Source of the DNA: Actinobacteria bacterium 21-64-8 | Lineage (GTDB): Bacteria; Pseudomonadota; Alphaproteobacteria; Sphingomonadales; Sphingomonadaceae | Assembly (NCBI GenBank): GCA_903970225.1 | Contig: CAJCHR010000475.1 | Location: 1 to 33,110 of the forward strand | Length of the DNA: 33,110 nucleotides | Direction: 5' to 3' | Shown here: positions 23,719 to 30,969 of the stretch, piece by piece | Layout: every line of letters begins with the position of its first letter | Numbering within the stretch: position 1 is the stretch's first letter | The notes under the pieces: model-generated | The model's database searches: none | What the model was told of the DNA's origin: nothing | The model's input: only the letters and a program-made list of their open reading frames with translations | Program-made: the position numbers and the translations under genes

Positions 23719-25311
23719 GTGGCTGATACCGCCTTGATCGATGCGCTCGAAGCCGCGGTGGGCGCGGACGCGTTGTGCCGTAACGAGGCCACGCTGAGCC
23801 TGTTTGCACAGGACCTGTGGGGCGATGGCGGCACGGTCGCCTGCGTGGTCACCCCGACCAGCATCGATGATATCCAGGCGGTGGTGCGCATCGCAGCCGC
23901 CCACCGCGCCGCACTGATCACGCGGGGCGGCGGCGCGAGTTACAGCTTGGCGACCATTGCGACCGACGCCGGCAATGCCGTGATCCTGGACATGCGCCAG
24001 AGCGACCGCATCCTCGAGATCGCGGCGGATGACCTTTACGCGGTGGTCGAGACAGGGGTCACCTGGCAAGCGCTGGCCGAGGCGCTGGCGCCGCACGGCG
24101 TCCGCGCGCGGTTCCGCGGCCCGCTCTCGGGCCGCTACGCAACGATCGGCGGAGGCGCTAGCCAGAACGCCATCTTCTGGGGTTCGGGCTCTTCGGGGAC
24201 GATGGCCGAAGCCGTGCTCGGGCTCGAGGTCGTCACTGGCGACGGGTCGATCATCACGACCGGATCGCTGGGCATCGACGGCGCGCCGGCGTTCGCGCGC
24301 CATTTCGGCCCCGACCTGACCGGCCCGTTCCTGGGGGACGGCGGCGCATTCGGGATCAAGACCCGCATCGCGCTGGCGCTCGAACCGATGCCGCGGATAA
24401 CCGAACACCTGTCATTCGCGCTGCCGGGCGTCGACGCCCTGCTCACGGTCCTGCGCACCGGCGCGCGGGAAGCGCTCTGCGCACAGCAGATGGGCATGGA
24501 CGGGCGGCTGCAGCGCAAGCGGATGGCCTCGTCGGGGTTGATGACCGACCTTGGCGAATTGTGGCGCCTGCTGCGCGGCGGACCCTCGTTGCTGACGGGC
24601 TTGCGCCGCGCGGCCGGCGTCGCGCTCGCAGGCCGGCGCTTTGCCGGCGGCGCGGCGTTCATCAGCCACCACTGGATCGAAGGCGCGAGCGCTGCGGAGG
24701 TCGCCGCCAAGTGCGATCGGATCCGCACGGTGGCGCTCGGCGCTGGCGGCGCAGGCGTCGAGGCGAGCGTGCCGCGCGTGATGGACGCGACGCCGTTCAT
24801 GCCGCTCAACGGCATCACCGGACCGGCCGGCCAGCGCTGGGTCCCGGTCCACGGCCTGTTCGCACACAGCCGCATCAGGGCCGCGTTCGCCGCGCTCGAG
24901 GCCGTGGTGGCGGCGCGCGCCGACGCGATGCGCAAACTGGAGGTCGAGCTCTACTATCTGTTCACCTCGGTCGGCCGCGGCGCGAGCGTGATCGAGCCGA
25001 TGCTGTTCTGGCCCGACGCACTCAGTCCCCTTCACGCCGAGTTCCTCGGTGAGCGGCGCATGGCGAAGCTGCAGAGCTACCCCCCTTCCCCGGCCGCCCG
25101 CGCGCTGGTCAGCGAACTGCGGCGCGAGTGCATCGCTGCGATGGACGCGCATGGTGCGGTCCACATGCAGGTCGGGCGCGCATATCCCTACCGCTCGCGC
25201 ATTGTGCCCGGCGCCGATGCCTTTCTCGCGCAGCTCAAACGCGATTTCGACCCGGACGGCATTCTCAACCCCGGCGTCCTCGGACTGCGCACGGGCGACA
25301 GCACGTCCTGA
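23719..25311 (+). CDS. PCMH-type FAD-linked oxidase/dehydrogenase
   Basis: A 530-residue flavoprotein with the vanillyl-alcohol-oxidase-type FAD domain: VVTPTSIDDIQAVVRIA, the pyrophosphate-binding TRGGGASYSLAT, VVETGVTWQALAEAL and GPLSGRYATIGGGASQN, then a C-terminal cap domain ending with FDPDGILNPGVLG. Such enzymes oxidise alcohols, amines, phenols or hydroxy acids. Its covalent flavin ligand, if any, cannot be identified with confidence. It starts with GTG at 23719, 37 bp after the amidohydrolase, and lies before an alcohol dehydrogenase, which suggests consecutive oxidation steps of a side chain. Confidence 0.88.
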   Translation: MADTALIDALEAAVGADALCRNEATLSLFAQDLWGDGGTVACVVTPTSIDDIQAVVRIAAAHRAALITRGGGASYSLATIATDAGNAVILDMRQSDRILEIAADDLYAVVETGVTWQALAEALAPHGVRARFRGPLSGRYATIGGGASQNAIFWGSGSSGTMAEAVLGLEVVTGDGSIITTGSLGIDGAPAFARHFGPDLTGPFLGDGGAFGIKTRIALALEPMPRITEHLSFALPGVDALLTVLRTGAREALCAQQMGMDGRLQRKRMASSGLMTDLGELWRLLRGGPSLLTGLRRAAGVALAGRRFAGGAAFISHHWIEGASAAEVAAKCDRIRTVALGAGGAGVEASVPRVMDATPFMPLNGITGPAGQRWVPVHGLFAHSRIRAAFAALEAVVAARADAMRKLEVELYYLFTSVGRGASVIEPMLFWPDALSPLHAEFLGERRMAKLQSYPPSPAARALVSELRRECIAAMDAHGAVHMQVGRAYPYRSRIVPGADAFLAQLKRDFDPDGILNPGVLGLRTGDSTS

Positions 25312-25330
25312 ACACAAGAATTACGGGAGA

Positions 25331-25384
25331 ATGCCGATGAAGACGATCTCACACTGCGTCACAGCCACGCGCGGTCGGCCATGA
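25331..25384 (+). CDS. Possible 17-residue leader peptide before the alcohol dehydrogenase
   Basis: ATG at 25331 is preceded by GGGAG and opens a frame MPMKTISHCVTATRGRP that ends in a TGA overlapping the dehydrogenase ATG (ATGA). The dehydrogenase ATG itself has no clear ribosome site, so this short frame may deliver ribosomes to it by coupling. The peptide has no recognised family, and chance cannot be excluded. Confidence 0.3.
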   Translation: MPMKTISHCVTATRGRP

Positions 25385-26502
25385 AAATTACCGCAACCGT
25401 GCTCGAGACCACCGATCGAGATGGAGACTATCGCAAGACCGCGCCGCTTCGCATCGTGGAGATCGACCTGGCCCCGCCCGGTCCGGACGAACTGTTGCTA
25501 AAAATCGAGGCCGCCGGCCTATGTCACAGCGACCTCTCGGTGATCAACGGCGACCGCCCTCGCCCGCTGCCGATGGCGCTCGGCCATGAAGCGGTCGGCA
25601 CCGTGCTCGAGGCCGGCCGCGTCGCGGCGCAGTCGTTCGAGATCGGCGACCGGGTGGTGCTGAGCTTCCTGCCCCAGTGCGGCGAGTGCGAACGCTGCAT
25701 TTCGGGTGAACCCTACTTGTGTTCGCGCGGCGCCGCCAGCAATGGCGCGGGTACGCTGCTGTCGGGCGCGGTGCGCCTGTCCGAGGATGGGCACCCGGTC
25801 CACCATCATCTCGGCGCCTCGGCCTTCGCCAGCCACGCCGTGGTCGACCGGCGCTCGGCCGTTCGCATCCCGGCCGACATCCCGGCCGAGATCGCCGCGC
25901 TGTTCGGCTGCGCGGTGCTGACCGGGGTGGGCGCGGTGCTCAACACCGGCAAGCTCGTCGCGGGCGAGAGCGTCGCGATCTATGGTCTGGGCGGCGTCGG
26001 CCTCGCGGCGCTGATGGGTGCGATCGCCGGAGGTGCGCAGCCGGTGGTCGCGATCGACCCGCTGCTTGAAAAACGCGAGCTCGCGCTAGAGCTCGGAGCA
26101 GTGGCGGCGTTCGACACCACGGCATCGCACGACGAGATCTCAAGGGCATTGGGCGGGCGACCGGACCTCGTTGTCGAAACGGTAGGTCGTGCGGCGGTGC
26201 TTGGCCAGGCGTTCACTCTGGCAAGGATCGGGGGGCGTATCGTCACGGTAGGGCTGCCCCGAGAGGCCGATACGCTCGACTTCTCACCGTTGGCCCTCGT
26301 CGCGGAAGGCAAGTCGCTGATCGGAAGCTATATGGGTTCGTCAGTCCCCGCGCGCGACATCCCTCGCTACATCAAGCTCTGGCGCGCCGGGCGTCTTCCG
26401 GTCGAGCGGCTGCTGAGTTCGGTCACTCCACTGGGAGAGATCAATACACTGTTCGCCCGGCTACATGAAGGCACTGCAATCCGACAGATCGTAAAGGCGT
26501 GA
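25381..26502 (+). CDS. Zinc-dependent alcohol dehydrogenase (MDR family)
   Basis: A 373-residue medium-chain dehydrogenase/reductase. Catalytic zinc ligands are Cys48 in GLCHSD, His69-Glu70 in GHE and Cys177 in FGCAVLTG. Structural zinc ligands are Cys100, 103, 106 and 114 in QCGECERC and YLC. The Rossmann motif GLGGVG is at 202-207, with an Asp after the second strand (VVAIDP) favouring NAD. It resembles class III/aryl-alcohol type enzymes and would oxidise an alcohol made in the pathway, perhaps next to the FAD oxidase. It is the last gene of the right arm. Its start overlaps a short upstream frame. Confidence 0.92.
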   Translation: MKITATVLETTDRDGDYRKTAPLRIVEIDLAPPGPDELLLKIEAAGLCHSDLSVINGDRPRPLPMALGHEAVGTVLEAGRVAAQSFEIGDRVVLSFLPQCGECERCISGEPYLCSRGAASNGAGTLLSGAVRLSEDGHPVHHHLGASAFASHAVVDRRSAVRIPADIPAEIAALFGCAVLTGVGAVLNTGKLVAGESVAIYGLGGVGLAALMGAIAGGAQPVVAIDPLLEKRELALELGAVAAFDTTASHDEISRALGGRPDLVVETVGRAAVLGQAFTLARIGGRIVTVGLPREADTLDFSPLALVAEGKSLIGSYMGSSVPARDIPRYIKLWRAGRLPVERLLSSVTPLGEINTLFARLHEGTAIRQIVKA

Positions 26503-26719
26503 GCCCTGGGCAGGATTGGATCGTAGGAAATCTATCGGTAACATTATGCGCGCTTTCCAAGCCCGTCTGCTGTTCGTCGAGCGCTCGGAGCTGTTCGCGC
26601 GGCGGTGTTGTCGCTGATCTTCCCCGACTGAAAGAGGCGGTCGGCTCTTACATAAGCATTCGCGCTGCTCTCAATTTCATTGATCAACTCTTCTAGACAT
26701 GAAGAATTTTGAGCAGGGT

Positions 26720-26738
26720 CCGACCCGCAAAGGGTCGG
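26720..26738. terminator. Hairpin after the right-arm operon
   Basis: CCGACCC and GGGTCGG pair perfectly over 7 bp with a 5-nt loop (GCAAA). It lies about 220 bp after the alcohol dehydrogenase stop. No T-run follows, so it is a weak terminator candidate. Confidence 0.35.
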
Positions 26739-27010
26739 CGGTCAGCCGCGGACCAGTGACCCGCATGATGATCGATGACGATTTCGTCGGTGGTTCTATT
26801 GCATAGCTCGTGCCAAAATCCTCGCGTCTCACTCGCTGGCGGCCTCAGCTGGCCTGTGCGTTGCTACGATTCCGAGGTGCGTTCGGGCCTATCGAACTAC
26901 GGAGCGATGCCTCATTGCGATCAGCCAGATTGGGTGCGGAAGTCGACTGGATTTTCCAAACGGCATTTCTTCACTGTCGAGGAATGTCGCTTCCGATCCG
27001 ATAACAGACA

Positions 27011-27238
27011 TCAACCCGCCCACCGCCCCTCCGTTGCATCGTCGCTGCGCTCGACGTGACCAGGGATGCGGTTCGGATCCCAATTCTGGTAAGTGGTCGT
27101 TCGAAGGACCTTGCCGCCGAAGTCGAGCACGCCGAACGAGTTGACGGCGATGCCGTCATCCTTGGTGATGACGGTCTCGACCACATCCATGTAAAACCTG
27201 TCACCCGCTTCCGCAATCCGGCGCCCTCTGTCAGGAAG
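27011..27238 (-). pseudogene. C-terminal fragment of an NTF2-like (SnoaL/limonene-epoxide-hydrolase-like) protein
   Basis: Read on the minus strand, this frame gives about 75 residues ending in TGA: GDRFYMDVVETVITKDDG, NSFGVLDFGGKVLRTTTYQN and WDPNRIPG. The pattern (aromatic-rich strand, variable loop with DDG, a strand with G-x-LDF, then a final strand ending in YQNWD) fits the C-terminal half of an NTF2-like cone fold, about 130-150 residues when whole. The frame continues open upstream but with Arg/Ser/Pro-rich non-protein-like sequence and no start matching a family N-terminus, so the 5' half seems lost. Function cannot be stated; family call is moderate. Confidence 0.45.
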
Positions 27239-27460
27239 TCCGCCACCAATGCGAACTGGTGGCGCAGACGGATGACGGCCGCAGCTAAATCTCGCGTCCG
27301 TGAAAGAAGCAGGGCTTTCTGCCGAGCTACCGCGCCTGACCTAGGGTAAAAAGGTGTGACCAAAACTGTGACCTATAAATTGGTGTTTAGCTGTTGAGCG
27401 ATGGTGTGGAATGGTGAGCGCAAGGTGACGGATTCAGCCGACCGCGACCCTGTTGCGTCT

Positions 27461-27505
27461 CTCTTAATCAGCGGGTCCTTGGTTCGAGCCCAAGTGCGTC
27501 CACCA
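27461..27505 (+). other. 3' fragment of tRNA-Lys(CTT): probable attachment (att) site
   Basis: The 45 bases run from the anticodon loop (CTCTTAA, anticodon CTT) through the 3' anticodon strand TCAGC, variable loop, T-arm CTTGG-TTCGAGC-CCAAG and acceptor 3' strand to CCA. The T-stem pairs perfectly. The 5' half of a tRNA (GGGCGCATAGCTCAG type) is absent upstream, so it is not a working tRNA. Duplicated tRNA 3' ends are left when integrases insert islands at tRNA genes. No integrase gene is recognisable in the window. Confidence 0.7.
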
Positions 27506-27949
27506 TTTTCTCGTGTGAAATCAGGCACTTAGCCGCTTGCAAGCCGACGGCGATTCTAGGCCTCGGGCTTCTAGGTAACGCCCTAGGTAACGATTGACCG
27601 CGGAGTTTTTTCGTCTCATGTGATGCCAGAACAGCGCGATTGGCGGTCGGAGGCGCGGATCCAACGCGATCAGCATGCCGCCTTTTGCTTGATTCTGGGC
27701 CGACCGCGGTTGCCCGCTTTAGAAGACCGGATACGGGTCGCGAACCTTCGTTCGGTTAAAGCGCCAGGTCTGGATGACCCAGTTGCCGACGCTCAAGGCG
27801 CTCGAACATCTCCTCAGAAGCAGACGTTCGTTCATTCTCGCTAATGGACCGTTAAAGCCGCCTTCTAACAGAAGCCAACATTCGTAAATTTGCCCGCTAC
27901 GTACTTGAACGGCAAGGTCGACATTGCCGATGACGTCCAACAAACACGT

Positions 27950-30253
27950 TTAAAAGTGTCCTTCAAAGCTAATTCCGAGTATCCGCGGATCCGAAAGCAC
28001 ACCGCGCGCGCGGCCATCGTTGTCGATGAAGCTTTGCGTGGCTTTCTCGACGTTGAAGATGTTGCTGGCGATCAGGAACATGCCGAGATGGTCGTTTTGC
28101 CAGCCGATCTTGGCGTTAACGAGGGTGATCGGCCGGATGTCGCGGACGTCCTCGGTGGCGGCGTCCTGATACAGGCCGCTACGATAGGTCGCATTGACGT
28201 TGGCGAACAGACCGCTGGGGTGTTGCCAGGTACCGCCGCCCGAAAGCGTCCAATGCGGTGCATTGGGGAATTCGTTGCCGGTAAGATCGTCGAACGTGGC
28301 GCCCGCGGGAACCTTGAAGCTCAGAAACCTGCTATGGGAGTAACCGGCGCTGGCGTAAAGTGAGAGCGTGCGCGCCACGCGGCCGGTGAGAGCCAGTTCG
28401 GCGCCGTACAACCGCGACTTGCCCGCGTTCACCGTCTGCGTATCGAACCTCGATCCGGGAGTGAGCTGTACCGAGACCTGCTGATCTTTCCACTCGATGT
28501 CATAGACGTTGGCGTTGACGGTCAGCTTGTGGTCAAGAAATTCCGACCGCAGAGCCGCTTCGAAGTTCCAGGTGTACTCCGGATTATACGTGTAATATTG
28601 CGCGCGCTGCTGGTTGAACCCAGCGCCGCCCGCACGGTAGCCGCGCTGTGCGGTGAGGCTGAGCGACACGTCGCGGGTGATGTCATACGTTGCCCCGAGC
28701 TTTGGCAGCCATGCATGATAAGTGATGCTGCGGATCGGCTCGTCGCTGTTCGCGCCCGCGACGATGCCGTTGAGCACCCCGTTGAGCGCGGTCACGATCG
28801 GTTGCAGGCCAATCGGCGCGGATGCCGGGTCGGGCAGCGCCCGCGTCAGCGCGATCGTCTGCGTAGCGCCGCGGTTTTGCGTCTCATGATCGTATCGCAG
28901 ACCCGCGATGATCCGCAGGCGCTGCGTAATCGGGAAAGTCAGGTCAGCGAAGCCCGCGTAGTTTTTCGTAAGCTGGGGCTGGTGCAAGGTATCGGCGATC
29001 GCCGCGCTTCCACCATAAAGGTTGAGCACCGCGTCTACCGCAGGCTGTGGCACGCCCATCCCGAGCAGCACCTGATCGACACCCAGGTTTCGTAAGACGA
29101 TCTCCTCTCGCGTAACGAACAGGTAATTGCGGTTATCGTCGCGCAGATAGTAGGCGCCGATCAGCCCTTTAACCCAGCTCTTGTCGATGTTGAGGCGCAG
29201 TTCCTGCTGGAACGTCTTGCTCGGGTCGCGAACCAGACCGCTGCCGCTGGAATCCGCGCTGCGATCCTGGTCATAGCTGTCGACGCTGCGGATGTTGCTG
29301 TAATTGGTCACCGAGCTCAGGCTCAGGCCCTTGGCGATATCGTAATCGACCTCGACCGTTGCGATGTCGCTTTTGACCACGACCTTGTCGGGTACGTTTT
29401 CGGTGCTGACGCGGTCCTGCGGCTTATAGGGCGCATCGAACTCCACCCAATACGTCCCGCGTTGATGCCGGTCGTGCATGAAGCTGGCCACGATCTTGAG
29501 ATCGGGCGCGAACGAGGGGCTGAAGAGCAGCTTGCCGCGCAGCGTCTCGGACTGGCGCTGATCGCCCTTGGTGTGCAGCGTTAAATTGTCGATCAGCCCG
29601 TCTTCGCGTGCGATCTCTCCGGCGAGGCGGAAGGCGATCTGCCCGTCGATCAGCGGACCGCCGATCGCGGCGCCCGCCCGGCGTTCTCCGTTCTCGCCGC
29701 TGAGCAGCAGCCGCGCGCGGCCCGTCCACTGGTATGTCGGGTCGGCGGTGCGGATGATCACCGCGCCGGCAAGCGCGTTGCGGCCCTGTACGGTCGATTG
29801 CGGGCCGCGGAACACCTCGACTTGCGAGATGTCGAACAAGTCCAGCGGACCGACCGCAAGCGCCGGCTGCGGCAGCACCGCGCCGTCGAGGTAGACACTC
29901 GCCAGTGCGCCGTCGCCGCCGATCGAACTGAAGGCGTCGATGCCGCGGATGGTGAAATCGGTGCGACTGCCATTGGGTGTCACGTTGGGCGTGCGCTGGA
30001 GCACGTCGTATATGTCGATCAGCGACTGGTCCTGGATCGTCTTGCTCGTGGTAACGGCCACGCTGGCAGGCGTCTGTTGCAGGGTGCGATTGATCTTCTC
30101 GCCCGTGACGACGATCTCCGCCGCCGAGGCTTCGCTCTGCGCCGCACCGCCGGGCGCGGTTGTTGCTTCTTCAGCGCTGACCTTCCCCAAAGCAGGCGCG
30201 GCGATGGCGAGCGCAACCGCACCCAAACCCGTGGCGTAAACCCTCACAATCAT
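27950..30253 (-). CDS. TonB-dependent outer-membrane receptor (siderophore/iron type)
   Basis: A 767-residue receptor with a signal peptide (MIVRVYATGLGAVALAIAAP-like start, cleavage near an Ala-rich stretch), a TonB box EIVVTGEK, a plug domain (TPNVTPNGSRTDFTIRGID, SQVEVFRGPQSTVQGRNALAGAVIIRT) and a long beta-barrel ending in the typical aromatic GISFEGHF. It imports a ligand across the outer membrane using TonB energy. A Fur-like palindrome upstream and the divergent PepSY protein support a ferric-siderophore or other iron ligand. I chose the ATG at 30253 over a GTG at 30283 because it starts at the signal peptide and follows a GGGGG stretch. It is not obviously part of the catabolic cluster. 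Confidence 0.92.
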   Translation of the reverse strand: MIVRVYATGLGAVALAIAAPALGKVSAEEATTAPGGAAQSEASAAEIVVTGEKINRTLQQTPASVAVTTSKTIQDQSLIDIYDVLQRTPNVTPNGSRTDFTIRGIDAFSSIGGDGALASVYLDGAVLPQPALAVGPLDLFDISQVEVFRGPQSTVQGRNALAGAVIIRTADPTYQWTGRARLLLSGENGERRAGAAIGGPLIDGQIAFRLAGEIAREDGLIDNLTLHTKGDQRQSETLRGKLLFSPSFAPDLKIVASFMHDRHQRGTYWVEFDAPYKPQDRVSTENVPDKVVVKSDIATVEVDYDIAKGLSLSSVTNYSNIRSVDSYDQDRSADSSGSGLVRDPSKTFQQELRLNIDKSWVKGLIGAYYLRDDNRNYLFVTREEIVLRNLGVDQVLLGMGVPQPAVDAVLNLYGGSAAIADTLHQPQLTKNYAGFADLTFPITQRLRIIAGLRYDHETQNRGATQTIALTRALPDPASAPIGLQPIVTALNGVLNGIVAGANSDEPIRSITYHAWLPKLGATYDITRDVSLSLTAQRGYRAGGAGFNQQRAQYYTYNPEYTWNFEAALRSEFLDHKLTVNANVYDIEWKDQQVSVQLTPGSRFDTQTVNAGKSRLYGAELALTGRVARTLSLYASAGYSHSRFLSFKVPAGATFDDLTGNEFPNAPHWTLSGGGTWQHPSGLFANVNATYRSGLYQDAATEDVRDIRPITLVNAKIGWQNDHLGMFLIASNIFNVEKATQSFIDNDGRARGVLSDPRILGISFEGHF

Positions 30254-30290
30254 GAACCCCCGTAATCCTCGTCGACGGCTCACTATTTAT

Positions 30291-30321
30291 CTTGCTGATG
30301 CGAGTCAATCTCATTAGCAAG
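30291..30321. promoter_or_regulatory. 31-bp Fur-like palindrome in the divergent promoter
   Basis: CTTGCTGATGCGAGT and its partner ATCTCATTAGCAAG form an inverted repeat with 12 of 15 base pairs matching around C30306. The TTGCTnATGnGA...TCnCATnAGCAA form resembles Fur-type operators. It lies 38 bp upstream of the receptor start and 82 bp before the divergent membrane-protein gene, so it could repress both under iron sufficiency. Confidence 0.65.
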
Positions 30322-30402
30322 AATGCGATTGCGGGGGATTTCAGCGGTGGCAGGCAAGGCAGATCGAACTGGCGGTGAGCACGCCCCGGCTGAGCACACG
30401 CC

Positions 30403-30969
30403 ATGACCTCTGCTTTGCCAGCCGGCATCCTGGTTTGCGCTGGCGCGGGCGGCGGCTGGCTGCTGCGCAAGAGCTGGTCCGATCGGACGCGGTCGCATGC
30501 CGTCCCGCGCTCGGCAGGTTTGCTGCTTATCGCGAGCGGGTTTCTCGTCGCATCCCTGAGCATCGGATCTGCGCTCGGTCTCGCGCTTGCGGCTGTGTGC
30601 GAACCTGTCGGAGCGCTGCTGGTGGTGCTTGGCGGTGCAACCCGGCGCGCTGCACGGGCCGCGCGCCGGGCGCAGCTCGCGCCCGAGCCATTAGAAGGAC
30701 CCTCGCGGGCATGGCGCGGATGGCTCAAAGCCGCGCTTGCCGGACCGATCGGGATGCTGGCCGCGCTGGGCCTGTCGTTCTGCTACGCCACCTGGGCGCC
30801 GGGTGCGGTGCAGACACGGCTCCTGATCGCGGCATTGCTCGTGCCCGCGCTGTGGGGCCTGGCAATGACCTGGACGCTGGCCGACCAGCGCATCGTGCGC
30901 GCCACCGCGGTGTTGTCCGGCACGATCGTCTTCGGGTTCGGCTTCGCGCTGATGCGGGGTATCACGTGA
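30403..30969 (+). CDS. Small membrane protein of iron-uptake loci (DUF3325/DUF3649-like)
   Basis: A 188-residue protein with about six hydrophobic segments and an Arg/Ala-rich middle (RRAARAARRAQ, about 86-96). The N-terminal half (RSAGLLLIASGFLVASLSIG) resembles DUF3325, and the C-terminal half (WLKAALAGP...LLIAALLVPALWGLAMTW) resembles DUF3649. These two small families usually flank PepSY genes at siderophore receptor loci as separate genes; here they may be fused. The following PepSY gene overlaps its stop (GTGA). The likely role is in the inner membrane with the PepSY protein, perhaps in iron reduction or release. The family assignment is from recall of pattern only. Confidence 0.6.
   Translation: MTSALPAGILVCAGAGGGWLLRKSWSDRTRSHAVPRSAGLLLIASGFLVASLSIGSALGLALAAVCEPVGALLVVLGGATRRAARAARRAQLAPEPLEGPSRAWRGWLKAALAGPIGMLAALGLSFCYATWAPGAVQTRLLIAALLVPALWGLAMTWTLADQRIVRATAVLSGTIVFGFGFALMRGIT

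Larger units (their letters stand above)
26503..27949. other. 1.4-kb gene-poor mosaic region (probable island boundary)
   Basis: No intact gene is supported. From left to right it holds a hairpin (26720-26738), a GGTTCTATTGCATAG stretch near 26791 that vaguely recalls IS ends, a C-terminal fragment of an NTF2-like gene on the minus strand (27011-27238), and the 3' end of a tRNA-Lys gene (27461-27505). GC content is visibly lower than in the flanks. The mixture of broken pieces is typical of a recombination or integration boundary separating the catabolic cluster from the iron locus. Confidence 0.6.

Noticed and set aside
26775-27000. Insertion sequence end near GGTTCTATTGCATAG
   Set aside because: Only a loose resemblance to IS ends; no transposase frame or matching opposite repeat could be found.
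27509-27620. Integrase gene remnant beside the tRNA fragment
   Set aside because: A minus-strand frame (RYLGRYLEARGL) ends in a stop here, but it is too short and lacks tyrosine-recombinase catalytic motifs.
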